From Pseudomonas sp. A-RE-19 (lineage in GTDB: Bacteria > Pseudomonadota > Gammaproteobacteria > Pseudomonadales > Pseudomonadaceae): DNA of 64,000 bases. This document shows positions 8,854 through 17,998 of this stretch, piece after piece (the stretch's first letter is position 1; each line of letters opens with the position of its first letter). The notes beneath the pieces are model-generated. The model saw nothing but the letters and a program-made list of their open reading frames with translations, was not told the DNA's origin and made no database searches. A program made the position numbers and the translations under genes. The stretch spans positions 62,001 through 126,000 of the forward strand of contig NZ_JAHBDQ010000013.1 in assembly GCF_019956555.1 (NCBI RefSeq), written 5' to 3'.

Positions 8854-9647
8854 TATTGAGTGACGTCAGCGCTGAAGTATTTTTCCGAAAGCTTTTTCAG
8901 CGTACCGTCGGCACGCAGCTTGTCGATGGCCTTGTTCACCGCGGCTAGCAGCTCAGGCTCGCCTTTGCGCAGGGCAATACCGGCTTCCTGGCGGGAGAAC
9001 GCTTCGCCGGCGGCGGCAGTGTCCTTGGCCTTCCGGGCGTATTCCAGCGCGGCCAGGCGGTCGATCAGAATGGCGTCGATGCGGCCGACGCGCAGATCCT
9101 GGAACTTGGTCGGATCATCGTCATAGGTCTTGATGATGGCTTTTGGAACGTTTTCCTTGACCCATTGCTCGTAGTTGGTACCCAGGCCTACACCTACTTT
9201 CTTGCCAGCCAAATCGGCGGCGGTCTTGATGGTGTCTTTGTTCTTGGTCAGGGTCAGCGCCTGAATCCCGGAAACGGTGTACGGCTCGGAGAAGTCGTAC
9301 TTCTTCTTGCGCTCTTCGGAGATGGTCACCTGGTTGATCACCGCGTCCAGACGCTTGGATTCCAGAGCGGCGAGGATGCCGTCCCATTTGGTCGGCTGCA
9401 GTTTGACCTTCACGCCCAGCTCTTTGGCCAAGGCTTCGGAGAACTCGACTTCGAAGCCGGTCAGTTTGCCGTCGGCATCGACGAAGCTGAACGGTGGATA
9501 AGTGCCTTCCAGACCGACGTTGATCACGCCCGCGTCCTTGATTTTTTGCAGCTGCTCACCGGCAACCGCTTGCCCGAGCAGGCCGGCGCTCAGCGCCAGG
9601 CCCAGCGAGCCCACCAGCAGATTTCGACGTAATGCGGAAAAATTCAT
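8853..9647 (-). CDS. tcyJ: Cystine-binding periplasmic protein TcyJ (FliY)
   Basis: Solute-binding protein family 3, 264 residues. A signal peptide is clear (MNFSALRRN, then a leucine/alanine core, probable cut after AVA near residue 29). The binding-domain signature GLEGTYPPFSFVDADGKLTG and the second lobe KKVGVGLGTNYEQWV are typical of cystine-binding FliY/TcyJ. First gene of tcyJLN; dcyD is the next gene upstream, 290 bp away on the same strand with a REPIN between, so it may be a separate transcript. CysB control is expected from other bacteria but not shown by the sequence here. Confidence 0.92.
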   Translation of the reverse strand: MNFSALRRNLLVGSLGLALSAGLLGQAVAGEQLQKIKDAGVINVGLEGTYPPFSFVDADGKLTGFEVEFSEALAKELGVKVKLQPTKWDGILAALESKRLDAVINQVTISEERKKKYDFSEPYTVSGIQALTLTKNKDTIKTAADLAGKKVGVGLGTNYEQWVKENVPKAIIKTYDDDPTKFQDLRVGRIDAILIDRLAALEYARKAKDTAAAGEAFSRQEAGIALRKGEPELLAAVNKAIDKLRADGTLKKLSEKYFSADVTQ

Positions 9648-9856
9648 GACAAGCCCCTGTGTTTTCTTATGGAAGACGCTTAAGGAAAGTTGGCAAATTC
9701 GGGATTTGAACGACTGCGATATCCTGCCCTAAAGCAGCTTATGCGTCTTGCTGCAAATTCGCCTGCGGCGTGACTATATGATGTTGCCATTAGATATAAA
9801 AATACTAAATATCAAGCTTATTATTCTTTATTGGCATAGGAATTTGAGATCGGCTT

Positions 9857-9922
9857 TCGCGGGCAAGCCTCGCTCCTACAGGAGAACGCGGTTAAACCGT
9901 AGGAGCGAGGCTTGCCCGCGAA
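9857..9922. repeat. REPIN (GCGGGCAAGCCTCGCTCC type)
   Basis: Inverted pair with the left arm at 9857-9879 and the right arm at 9900-9922, only about 20 bp apart. It separates dcyD from tcyJ. The 200 bp between it and tcyJ is AT-rich around 9770-9850 and probably holds the tcyJ promoter. Confidence 0.9.
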
Positions 9923-9937
9923 GAGCGCGATGCGCTC

Positions 9938-10930
9938 TCAGAGCACCGAGGTATAGGCAAACAACGCCGGCGCCCCGCCGGTGTGCAGGAAGATGATCGG
10001 GCCGTCATTGAAGCGCTGACGCCCGATGCCGTCGAGCAAACCGGCCATGGCCTTGCCGGTATACACCGGATCCAGCAACAACCCTTCCTGACTCGCCAGC
10101 AGCTTCACCGCGGCCAGGGTCCCGGCATTCGGCTCGCCATAACGCGGGCCGAAATATTCGTCCCACAGTTCGATTTTGAAACTCGCTGGCAGGCTCACAC
10201 CCAACAGCTCGGCCGTGCGCTCGGCGAGGCCCTGGACTTTCGGTCGTTGCGCTTCATCGCTACGGGAAACGGTCACGCCGATCACTGGCAAATCCGGCAG
10301 TGCTTCGTTCAATGCCAGCGCCAGGCCACTGTGGGTGCCGGCACTGCCGGACGCGAGGACCACGGCGGCGAATTTGAGCCCGGTGTCCTTGATCTGTTCG
10401 GCCAGTTCCAGGCCCGCACGGACATAACCCAACGCACCCAATGCATTCGAGCCACCAATCGGCACCAGATACGGCTTCTTGCCGTTGCTGCGCAGACGCC
10501 CGGCCAGCGCTTCCAATTGCTCGTCGGCGTTGTCGAGGTTTTCCACCAGCTCGACCTTGGCGTCGAACAGGTCCAGCAATAGCCGATTGCCGTTGCCGAC
10601 ATAGTTGCTGTCGTCGGTACCCAGCGGATTTTCCAGCAGGGCCACGCAGCCCAGGCCCAGCTTGGCGGCAATCGCGGCGGTCTGGCGCACGTGGTTGGAC
10701 TGGATTGCGCCAGCAGTGATCAACGTATCAGCACCCTGGGCCAGGGCATCGGCAGCCAGGTATTCGAGTTTGCGCAGCTTGTTGCCGCCCAGTGCCAATG
10801 GCGTCAGGTCATCGCGTTTGACGTACACATCGCGGCCCAGCCAGGTCGACAGGCGTTCGAGTTTTTCCAGGGGAGTAGGATGACCGAGCAGGTCGAGGCG
10901 GTTAAAACGGGCAAGCTGTTGTTTGATCAT
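9938..10930 (-). CDS. dcyD: D-cysteine desulfhydrase
   Basis: PLP-dependent enzyme that breaks D-cysteine into pyruvate, H2S and ammonia; 330 residues. The start at 10930 gives [20 protein letters not shown], matching the usual N-terminus; the open frame continues upstream to 11266 but that extension runs through the intergenic region and into epsC, so I reject it. There is no strong ribosome binding site. Visible: [17 protein letters not shown] containing the PLP lysine, the [11 protein letters not shown] motif, the [10 protein letters not shown] phosphate-binding loop and the C-terminal [12 protein letters not shown]. Next to the cystine importer genes and divergent from epsC. Confidence 0.93.
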   Translation of the reverse strand: MIKQQLARFNRLDLLGHPTPLEKLERLSTWLGRDVYVKRDDLTPLALGGNKLRKLEYLAADALAQGADTLITAGAIQSNHVRQTAAIAAKLGLGCVALLENPLGTDDSNYVGNGNRLLLDLFDAKVELVENLDNADEQLEALAGRLRSNGKKPYLVPIGGSNALGALGYVRAGLELAEQIKDTGLKFAAVVLASGSAGTHSGLALALNEALPDLPVIGVTVSRSDEAQRPKVQGLAERTAELLGVSLPASFKIELWDEYFGPRYGEPNAGTLAAVKLLASQEGLLLDPVYTGKAMAGLLDGIGRQRFNDGPIIFLHTGGAPALFAYTSVL

Positions 10931-11120
10931 GGGTCCGTACTGGCGGAGGAAGATGTCAGGACTATAGGCACGGGTATTTAGTGGGGCAACTGCCAATCGC
11001 TTATAGCTAAAAGTATTGAGCACAGCACTATTGGTTCTTAATTCGGCTGCAAGCCGTTGCCGTAAAGTAATCGCCGTTAACGTGGCCAGACCGTCCGGCC
11101 GCCCATGAGGAGTTTTTACC

Positions 11121-12047
11121 GTGAGTGAGCGTTCCAGCCATTGGCAATTGCAGACCATCGTCAGCCAACTGCGTACGGCGCGCGACCAGTGGCGCGCACA
11201 AAACGGCCGCGCCAGCGGCGAGCAGGGCGGTCGCGAGTTGCCATCCCGAGCGGCGATGGCGGACATTCTCGAGGCCTTGTGCGGTGCGCTGTTCCCGATG
11301 CGCCTGGGCCCGGTGGATTTGCGCGAGGAGAGTGAAGACTTCTACGTTGGCCACACGCTCGACGTGGCACTGAACGCGTTGCTCGCTCAGGCGCGGCTCG
11401 AACTGCGTTATGCCGCGCGCCACAGTGCCCAGGCCGACACTGAAGTCGAGGCCAAAACCATTCAGATCATTCAGGACTTCGCCCTCGCTTTGCCGGGGCT
11501 GCGCAGCCTGCTGGACACCGACGTGCTGGCGGCCTATCACGGCGATCCGGCGGCCCGCAGTGTCGATGAAGTGTTGCTCTGCTACCCGGGGATTCTGGCG
11601 GTGATTCACCATCGCCTGGCCCATCATTTGTATCGCGCCGGGCTGCCGATGCTGGCGCGGATCAGCGCAGAAATCGCCCACTCGGCCACCGGTATCGACA
11701 TCCATCCGGGGGCGCAGATCGGTCGCAGTTTCTTCATCGATCACGGGACCGGCGTGGTGATCGGCGAGACCGCGATCATTGGCGAGCGCGTGCGGATTTA
11801 TCAGGCAGTGACCCTGGGCGCCAAGCGCTTCCCGTCGGACGAAGACGGCCAGTTGCAGAAGGGCCATCCGCGGCATCCGATCGTCGAGGACGATGTGGTG
11901 ATCTATGCCGGCGCGACGATTCTGGGGCGGATCACCATCGGCAAGGGCTCGACCATCGGCGGCAACGTCTGGCTGACCCGCAGCGTGCCGGCGGGGTGCA
12001 ACCTGACCCAGGCGAATCTGCAGCATGATGACGGGACGCAGAAGTAG
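11121..12047 (+). CDS. epsC: Serine O-acetyltransferase EpsC
   Basis: Makes O-acetyl-L-serine from serine and acetyl-CoA, the carbon skeleton for cysteine and the inducer precursor of CysB regulons. 308 residues, the longer EpsC form with an N-terminal helical domain of about 150 residues. Start GTG at 11121 with GAGGAG 11 nt upstream. The C-terminal half is a left-handed beta helix with hexapeptide turns ([35 protein letters not shown]) and the H-containing [11 protein letters not shown] catalytic region. It diverges from dcyD, so the 190 bp between them must carry two promoters, an economical place for shared control of cysteine synthesis and breakdown. Confidence 0.93.
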   Translation: MSERSSHWQLQTIVSQLRTARDQWRAQNGRASGEQGGRELPSRAAMADILEALCGALFPMRLGPVDLREESEDFYVGHTLDVALNALLAQARLELRYAARHSAQADTEVEAKTIQIIQDFALALPGLRSLLDTDVLAAYHGDPAARSVDEVLLCYPGILAVIHHRLAHHLYRAGLPMLARISAEIAHSATGIDIHPGAQIGRSFFIDHGTGVVIGETAIIGERVRIYQAVTLGAKRFPSDEDGQLQKGHPRHPIVEDDVVIYAGATILGRITIGKGSTIGGNVWLTRSVPAGCNLTQANLQHDDGTQK

Positions 12048-12080
12048 GGTCCAACATTTCTAGTGGTCTTTCTGACGCCA

Positions 12081-12169
12081 TCGCGGGCAAGCCACGCTCC
12101 CACAGGTTTTGTGTCGAACGGTAATTCCGTGAACGACCCAAAACCTGTAGGAGCGAGGCTTGCCCGCGA
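12081..12169. repeat. REPIN with mismatched arms
   Basis: Inverted pair downstream of epsC. The left arm (12081-12106) reads GCCACGCTCCCACAGG while the right arm (12144-12169) is the complement of the GCCTCGCTCCTACAGG form, so the two arms belong to slightly different subtypes. Confidence 0.88.
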
Positions 12170-12314
12170 ATGGTTTCAAGCCAAACCGAGCGAATGGCCT
12201 TTTAGCTAATTTCCCGCCGAACGAATCCCGTAAACCCCGCGTCATACCCTCCCTTGAGCTAGCGTACAAAACGCACCGCCGAGCCCTGCGATTAGTCCTT
12301 AGCCCCCTATCCAT

Positions 12315-12344
12315 GTTTAACTTGAACGCTCATTCAAGTTAAAC
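12315..12344. promoter_or_regulatory. Perfect palindrome upstream of betT, probable BetI operator
   Basis: GTTTAACTTGAA, a 6 bp spacer CGCTCA, then TTCAAGTTAAAC: a perfect 12 bp inverted repeat 92 bp before the betT start. TetR-type repressors bind such sites, and BetI operators near choline genes carry a TTGAACG...TTCAA core. No betI gene is present in the window, so control would be in trans. The assignment to BetI is inference from position and core sequence. Confidence 0.6.
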
Positions 12345-12435
12345 CACCGGTTTGCTGCCCGCTCACAACAGGAGGCTTGCCTTTGCCGAGTCCGTTATTG
12401 ATTGCCCTGTTTCACCCCCTTGAGGTGCACCTTTC

Positions 12436-14430
12436 ATGAGTGCATCGTCCACCCCCGCAAGCGGCCAGGTCCGCATGAATCCGCCGGTTTTTTATTTCGC
12501 GGCGACCTTCATTTTGTTGTTCGCCGTTGTCGTCATGGCGATGCCCGAGCAGGCCGGTGCCTGGCTGTTGCAAGCGCAAAACTGGGCGGCCAATACGGTC
12601 GGCTGGTACTACATGCTCGCGATGACGCTGTATCTGGTCTTCGTGGTGGTCACCGCCTTGTCCGGCTACGGCAAGATCAAGCTCGGTGCCGACCACGACG
12701 AACCCGAATTCAGTTACCTGTCCTGGGCCGGCATGCTGTTCGCCGCCGGGATCAGCATCACGCTGTTTTTCTTTTGCGTGTCCGAACCGCTGACGCACCT
12801 GGCGCAACCGCCGCAAGGCGAGGCGGGTACGGCGGACGCGGCGCGTCAGGCGATGCAGATTCTGTTTCTGCACTGGGGCTTGCACGGCTGGGGCGTGTTC
12901 GCGTTCGTCGGCATGGCGCTGGCCTATTTCGCCTATCGACATAACCTGCCGCTGGCCCTGCGTTCAGCGCTGTACCCGCTGATCGGCAAGCGCATCAATG
13001 GCCCCATCGGTTATGCCGTGGATGGCTTCGGCATCATCGCCACAGTGTTCGGCCTTGGTGCCGATATGGGCTTTGGCGTATTGCACCTCAACTCGGGCCT
13101 GGACTACCTGTTCGGCATCGCTCACACCCAGTGGATTCAGGTCGGTCTGATCACGCTGATGATGGGCGCGGCGATCATCGTTGCGGTGTCCGGCGTCGAT
13201 AAAGGCGTGCGGGTGATGTCCGACATCAACATGCTGCTGGCCTGTGCGCTGCTGCTGTTCGTGTTGTTCGCCGGCCCTACCCAGCACTTGCTCAATACGC
13301 TGATCCAGAACATTGGCGATTACCTCGGCGCCTTGCCGATGAAGAGTTTCGACCTCTACGCCTACGATAAACCGAGCGACTGGCTGGGCGGCTGGACGGT
13401 GTTCTACTGGGCCTGGTGGATTGCATGGTCGCCGTTCGTGGGCCTGTTCATCGCGCGGATTTCCCGTGGCCGGACCATCCGCGAATTCGTCTTCGGCGTG
13501 CTGCTGATTCCGCTCGGTTTCACCCTGGCGTGGATGTCGATCTTCGGCAACAGCGCCATCGATCAAGTGCTCAATCACGGCATGAGCGCGCTCGGTATGT
13601 CGGCCATCGACAACCCATCGATGACCTTGTACCTGCTGCTGGAAACCTATCCGTGGAGCAAAACCGTGATCGCGGTCACGGTGTTCATCAGCTTCGTGTT
13701 CTTCGTGACCTCCGCCGACTCCGGCACTGTGGTGTTGTCGACGTTATCCGCCAAGGGCGGTAACCCGGATGAAGACGGGCCGAAATGGCTGCGGGTGTTC
13801 TGGGGCGCGATGACCGCGCTGGTGACCAGCGCGCTGCTGTTCTCCGGCAGCATCGATGCACTGAAGTCAGCGGTGGTGCTGACCTCGTTACCGTTCTCGA
13901 TGATTTTGCTGCTGATGATGTGGGGGCTGCACAAGGCGTTTTATCTGGAATCGCAGAAGCAGATCGCGCAACTGCATTCCCTCGCGCCGGTGTCCGGAGC
14001 ACGGCGCGGTGGATGGCGTCAGCGTTTGAGTCAGGCGGTGCATTTCCCGTCTCGGGATGAGGTTTATCGCTTCCTCGATACCACGGTGCGCCCGGCCATT
14101 GAGGAAGTGACCGATGTGTTCGTCGAGAAGGGTTTACACGTGGTCGCCAAGCCTGATCCGGCCAACGACAACGTCAGCCTGGAGATCGGTCACGGCGAAC
14201 TGCATCCATTCATCTATCAGGTGCAGATGCGCGGTTACTTCACGCCGTCCTTCGCCCGTGGCGGCATGGGTTCCAAGCAACTCAACAACCGCCGTTACCA
14301 CCGGGCTGAAGTGCATTTGAGCGAGGGCAGTCAGGATTACGATCTGGTGGGCTACACCAAGGAGCAGGTCATCAACGACATCCTTGACCAGTACGAACGG
14401 CACATGCAGTTCCTGCACCTGGTGCGTTGA
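12436..14430 (+). CDS. betT: BetT choline transporter (BCCT family)
   Basis: Sodium- or proton-coupled choline uptake protein of the inner membrane, 664 residues. It has about 12 hydrophobic segments and the BCCT tryptophan signature WTVFYWAWWIAWSPFVGLF (about residues 320-338) followed by ISRGRTIREF. The last 150 or so residues (from about 510) form a hydrophilic cytoplasmic tail, the feature that distinguishes BetT-type osmosensing transporters from shorter BCCT proteins. Choline feeds glycine betaine synthesis. The betIBA genes are not in this window. A perfect palindrome at 12315-12344 probably binds BetI. Choline is the most likely substrate; another betaine is possible. Confidence 0.9.
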   Translation: MSASSTPASGQVRMNPPVFYFAATFILLFAVVVMAMPEQAGAWLLQAQNWAANTVGWYYMLAMTLYLVFVVVTALSGYGKIKLGADHDEPEFSYLSWAGMLFAAGISITLFFFCVSEPLTHLAQPPQGEAGTADAARQAMQILFLHWGLHGWGVFAFVGMALAYFAYRHNLPLALRSALYPLIGKRINGPIGYAVDGFGIIATVFGLGADMGFGVLHLNSGLDYLFGIAHTQWIQVGLITLMMGAAIIVAVSGVDKGVRVMSDINMLLACALLLFVLFAGPTQHLLNTLIQNIGDYLGALPMKSFDLYAYDKPSDWLGGWTVFYWAWWIAWSPFVGLFIARISRGRTIREFVFGVLLIPLGFTLAWMSIFGNSAIDQVLNHGMSALGMSAIDNPSMTLYLLLETYPWSKTVIAVTVFISFVFFVTSADSGTVVLSTLSAKGGNPDEDGPKWLRVFWGAMTALVTSALLFSGSIDALKSAVVLTSLPFSMILLLMMWGLHKAFYLESQKQIAQLHSLAPVSGARRGGWRQRLSQAVHFPSRDEVYRFLDTTVRPAIEEVTDVFVEKGLHVVAKPDPANDNVSLEIGHGELHPFIYQVQMRGYFTPSFARGGMGSKQLNNRRYHRAEVHLSEGSQDYDLVGYTKEQVINDILDQYERHMQFLHLVR

Positions 14431-14454
14431 TCGAGCGCTGGCGCTTACGTCTTG

Positions 14455-14715
14455 TCAGGCGTCAGGGCTCAACACCATGAACAACACCAGCGCCGCCACC
14501 GGGACGCCGAACACCGCGCTACCCACCACCAGTTCCGTGCTCAACGGCTGGCCGGCGTTGACCATGCCGACCGCGCCGTTGATCAGGGTCAACGCCAGCC
14601 ACAGCACGACAAAGCTGAAGGCCAGGGTCTGGCGGGGGAAACCGAGTTTCTCGCCGATGAACAGCATCAGGGCCAGCAGGACCAGGCCGAAGAAGATGAT
14701 GATGGTGGTGTGCAT
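14455..14715 (-). CDS. Small inner-membrane protein of unknown function
   Basis: 86 residues with a strong ribosome binding site (GGGAGG, about 10 nt before the ATG). Three hydrophobic stretches (about 4-20, 29-50, 63-83) suggest two or three membrane spans with short loops. It converges on betT, with stops 25 bp apart. No family recognised. Confidence 0.7.
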   Translation of the reverse strand: MHTTIIIFFGLVLLALMLFIGEKLGFPRQTLAFSFVVLWLALTLINGAVGMVNAGQPLSTELVVGSAVFGVPVAALVLFMVLSPDA

Positions 14716-14754
14716 GATGCGTTCCTCCCTTCAGGTGTGTATTGCCCTTGAGGC

Positions 14755-14852
14755 CGCCTTCGCGGGCAAGCCTCGCTCCTACAGGGTCAGTGTCGGTCAA
14801 GAGATTGTGTTCGACACAAGACCTGTAGGAGCGAGGCTTGCCCGCGAAGGCG
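14755..14852. repeat. REPIN (GCGGGCAAGCCTCGCTCC type)
   Basis: Long inverted pair with matching outer bases CGCCTT...AAGGCG (14755-14785 and 14821-14852). Between the small membrane protein gene and the SDR gene. Confidence 0.92.
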
Positions 14853-14885
14853 TCCTTAAAGCTCACCCCAATACATCGAGCATAG

Positions 14886-15626
14886 TTAAACCAACCCACC
14901 ATTGACCCGCAGGATTTGCCCGTTGACCCACGCTGAATCCGGGCCGACCAGGAAGGACACGACTCGGGAAATGTCCTCCGGCTGACCCAAACGTTCCAGT
15001 GGAGGCATTTTGGCGAAGGTCTGGATTTGCTCTTCACTCTTGCCGTGCAAAAACAGCTCTGTCGCCACCGGGCCAGGCGCCACGGCATTGACGGTGATGT
15101 TGCGCCCGCGCATTTCCTTGGCAAACACCTGGGTCAGGGATTCCACTGCTGCTTTGCTGGCGATGTACACCGCGTAGCCCGGCAGGTTCAAGCCGACGGT
15201 ACTGCTGGAGAAATTGACGATCCGGCCACCGCTGTTCAGACGCGTCGCCGCTTCACGCAAGGTGTTGAACGTGCCACGCGCGTGAATGTTGAACGTCTGG
15301 TCGAACAGTTCGTCCGTGTGCTGCGCCAGCGGCATCACTTTGAGGATGCCGGCGTTGTTGATCAGCACATCGACCTTGCCCAGTTGCGCTTCGGTCTCGT
15401 CGAACAGCCGGCGCACGTCGTCGGCATTGGCCACGTCTGCCTTGACCGCTATGGCCTGATGCCCGGCCTGACGCAATTCCACCACCCGTTTTGACGCGTC
15501 AGTGGCGCTGCTGGCGTAATTGATGGCGACGGCGAAACCTTCGCTGGCGAGTTGTCTGGCGATCATGGCACCGATGCCGCGAGAGGCGCCGGTCACGATG
15601 GCAACTTTCGAGGTTTGAGTAGTCAT
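14886..15626 (-). CDS. SDR-family oxidoreductase
   Basis: Classical short-chain dehydrogenase/reductase, 246 residues. It has the nucleotide-binding TGASRGIG (12-19), NNAG (90-93), catalytic Ser141, Tyr154 and Lys158 (YIASK), and the C-terminal WVNGQILRVNGG. The residues after the second strand (NYASS) lack the acidic residue usual for NAD, so NADPH is likely. AAGGAA precedes the ATG. It is divergently transcribed from a LysR gene 124 bp away, which is a common arrangement for LysR regulator and target. Substrate unknown. Confidence 0.87.
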   Translation of the reverse strand: MTTQTSKVAIVTGASRGIGAMIARQLASEGFAVAINYASSATDASKRVVELRQAGHQAIAVKADVANADDVRRLFDETEAQLGKVDVLINNAGILKVMPLAQHTDELFDQTFNIHARGTFNTLREAATRLNSGGRIVNFSSSTVGLNLPGYAVYIASKAAVESLTQVFAKEMRGRNITVNAVAPGPVATELFLHGKSEEQIQTFAKMPPLERLGQPEDISRVVSFLVGPDSAWVNGQILRVNGGLV

Positions 15627-15750
15627 GGCGTTGATTCCTTGGAGTGGTTTGAAGTGAAGCCAGACTCACATGTTTACTCAGGGCGTTAAATGCATGAGAG
15701 TTGCCTTGACTGTTCAATAATCGCCAACAATCGACCGTCAGGAGTCCCGT

Positions 15751-16641
15751 GTGGATCAAGTCAAAGCGATGAAGGTTTTCGTGCGGATTTACGAGCGCAG
15801 CAGCTTCACGCTGGCGGCCGACGACTTGAACCTGCCGCGTGCGACCCTGACTCACACGCTGAATCAGTTCGAAGCCTGGCTCGGCACCCGTTTGCTGGAG
15901 CGCAGTACGCGCAAGGTCCGTCCTACGCTGGATGGCGAGGCGTACTACCTGCGTTGCGTGCAGTTGCTGGCGGAACTGGAAGAAGCCGAACTGGCCTTCC
16001 GCGGCGTGGCGCCGAAAGGGCGGTTGCGAGTGGATCTGCACGGCACCTTGGCCAAGCACTTCGTGATCCCGGCGTTGCCGCAATTCATGGCGCGCTACCC
16101 GGACATCGAACTGTCCATCAGCGAAGCCGACCGCTTCGTTGACCTGATCGCCGAAGGTGTTGATTGCGTGCTGCGAGCCGGCACCTTGGGCGACTCGGCA
16201 CTGATCGGTAAACGTGTCGCCAACCTGCGACAGATCACCTGTGCCAGCCCGGCTTACCTGCGTAAATACGGCGAACCTCGAACCCTCGAAGACCTGAAAA
16301 GCCACCGCGCGGTGAACTATGTTTCGCGTACCACCGCCAAGTTGTTTCCATTTGAATTCATGGTCGATGGCGAGCTGAAAGAGGTGGCTATCGGCGGTGC
16401 GCTTTCAGTGTTTGGCGCGGAGATTTATGCGGCCTCGGCGATTGCCGGGCTGGGGTTGATTCAGTGTCCGCATTACCGAATGGAAACGCTGATTTCCCAA
16501 GGGCTGGTGCAGGAAGTGCTCAGCGATATGCCTCCACCACCGATGCCGGTTTCAGTGCTGTATCCCCACAATCGACTCATGTCGCCACGGGTTCGGGTGT
16601 TTGTGGATTGGTTGGGGGAGGTGTTTGCGGGGGCCGTTTGA
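15751..16641 (+). CDS. LysR-family transcriptional regulator
   Basis: 296 residues, start GTG at 15751 with CAGGAG 6 nt upstream. Winged helix at residues 1-60 (MKVFVRIYERSSFTLAADDL, ATLTHTLNQFEAWLGTRLLE) and a substrate-binding domain from about 90. The sequence style (GRLRVDLHGTLAKHFVIPAL, DCVLRAGTLGDSALIG) is that of the CrgA/DsdC-like branch common in Pseudomonas. Divergent from the SDR gene, its likely target. Ligand unknown. Confidence 0.87.
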   Translation: MDQVKAMKVFVRIYERSSFTLAADDLNLPRATLTHTLNQFEAWLGTRLLERSTRKVRPTLDGEAYYLRCVQLLAELEEAELAFRGVAPKGRLRVDLHGTLAKHFVIPALPQFMARYPDIELSISEADRFVDLIAEGVDCVLRAGTLGDSALIGKRVANLRQITCASPAYLRKYGEPRTLEDLKSHRAVNYVSRTTAKLFPFEFMVDGELKEVAIGGALSVFGAEIYAASAIAGLGLIQCPHYRMETLISQGLVQEVLSDMPPPPMPVSVLYPHNRLMSPRVRVFVDWLGEVFAGAV

Positions 16642-16796
16642 AGGTGATCTTGGCGGTACGCCTGACACTGAAGATGAAAACTGTGAAACGTTTCAGCATT
16701 TTCTCGGGGCTGAGGCTTATCGGCGTTTGTCCGGCGTATGCTGGGCAACTTGCAAAGCAGTCGATACCACATTCAAGACAGACAAGAGAGGATTCG

Positions 16797-17834
16797 ATGA
16801 CCTATACCGCTGCCGAAAACCGCTACGATTCCATCCCTTACCGCCGTGTAGGCCGCAGCGGGTTGGTGCTGCCGGCACTGTCCCTGGGCTTGTGGCACAA
16901 CTTCGGCGACAGCACCCCGATCGACACCCAGCGCTCGTTATTGCGCACGGCGTTCGACCTGGGCATCAACCACTTCGACCTGGCCAACAACTACGGCCCG
17001 CCGTACGGCAGCGCCGAGATCAACTTCGGTCGTTTGCTGCGTGAAGACTTCAAGCAGTACCGCGACGAGTTGATCATCTCCAGCAAGGCCGGTTGGGACA
17101 TGTGGGCCGGTCCCTACGGTCAGGGCGGTGGTTCGCGCAAATACGTGCTGGCCAGCCTCGACCAGAGCCTGCAACGCCTGGGCCTCGACTACGTAGACAT
17201 TTTCTATTCCCATCGCTTCGACCCGGACACGCCGCTGGAAGAAACCGCCAGCGCACTGGCCGCCGCCGTGCAGCAGGGCAAGGCGCTGTACATCGGCATC
17301 TCGTCCTATTCCGGGGTGAAAACCCGTGAAATCGCCGCGTTGCTGAAGGAATGGAAAGTGCCATTGCTGATCCACCAGCCGGCCTACAACCTGCTCAATC
17401 GCTGGGTGGAAAAAGACCTGTTGGATACCACCGATGAACTCGGCACCGGCGTGATCGCCTTCACGCCCTTGGCTCAGGGGCTGTTGACCGACAAGTACCT
17501 CAATGGCGTGCCAGCGGATGCGCGGGTCAACCGTCCGGGTGGTGACTCGTTGCAGGCGTCTCACCTGTCTGAAGCCAACATCGCCCATGTGCGGGCGCTC
17601 AATGAAATCGCCAAGCGCCGCGGTCAGAGCCTGGCGCAACTGGCGCTGGCCTGGACCCTGCGCGATCCGCGAGTGACCTCGGCGCTGATCGGCGCGAGCC
17701 GGCCGGAGCAGATTATCGAAAACGTCGGGGCGTTGAAGAACCTGAGTTTTAGCGTGGAAGAGTTGGCGGAGATTGATCGGTTTGCCCAAGAGGGCGGGAT
17801 CAATCTTTGGGAGAAGCCTTCGACGGCTGAGTAA
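16797..17834 (+). CDS. gpr: L-glyceraldehyde 3-phosphate reductase (aldo-keto reductase)
   Basis: Aldo-keto reductase of the YghZ/Gpr type, 345 residues, NADPH-dependent and known to reduce L-glyceraldehyde 3-phosphate and methylglyoxal in E. coli. I use the ATG at 16797 (GAGAGG upstream); the open frame reaches back to 16464 through the end of the LysR gene, which is not credible. The catalytic tetrad is intact: Asp61, Tyr66 (FDLANNYG), Lys97 (SSKAG), His139 (YSHRFD). The FTPLAQGLLTDKYL block and SALIGASRPEQI cofactor motif are typical. Likely a separate transcript from the LysR gene. Confidence 0.88.
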   Translation: MTYTAAENRYDSIPYRRVGRSGLVLPALSLGLWHNFGDSTPIDTQRSLLRTAFDLGINHFDLANNYGPPYGSAEINFGRLLREDFKQYRDELIISSKAGWDMWAGPYGQGGGSRKYVLASLDQSLQRLGLDYVDIFYSHRFDPDTPLEETASALAAAVQQGKALYIGISSYSGVKTREIAALLKEWKVPLLIHQPAYNLLNRWVEKDLLDTTDELGTGVIAFTPLAQGLLTDKYLNGVPADARVNRPGGDSLQASHLSEANIAHVRALNEIAKRRGQSLAQLALAWTLRDPRVTSALIGASRPEQIIENVGALKNLSFSVEELAEIDRFAQEGGINLWEKPSTAE

Positions 17835-17873
17835 GTGTTCGGCGCCGGATTTTCTGGCACCTGTTCTGGCCGC

Positions 17874-17965
17874 ATCGCGAGCAGGCTCGCTCCCACAGTG
17901 GATCTGCGTTGACCACAACTTCTGTGGTCAACCGATAACCCTGTGGGAGCGAGCCTGCTCGCGAT
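17874..17965. repeat. REPIN (GCGAGCAGGCTCGCTCC type)
   Basis: Perfect inverted arms at 17874-17898 and 17941-17965. It lies between the convergent aldo-keto reductase and tauD genes. Confidence 0.92.
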
Positions 17966-17998
17966 GAGGCCATCAAAATCAATCAAAAAACCCGAGAC

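Noticed and set aside
10931-11266. N-terminal extension of dcyD
   Set aside because: The open frame continues but runs through the divergent promoter region and into epsC; the family N-terminus matches the start at 10930.
16464-16796. N-terminal extension of the aldo-keto reductase
   Set aside because: It overlaps the end of the LysR gene in another frame and lacks homology; the ATG at 16797 has a ribosome binding site.
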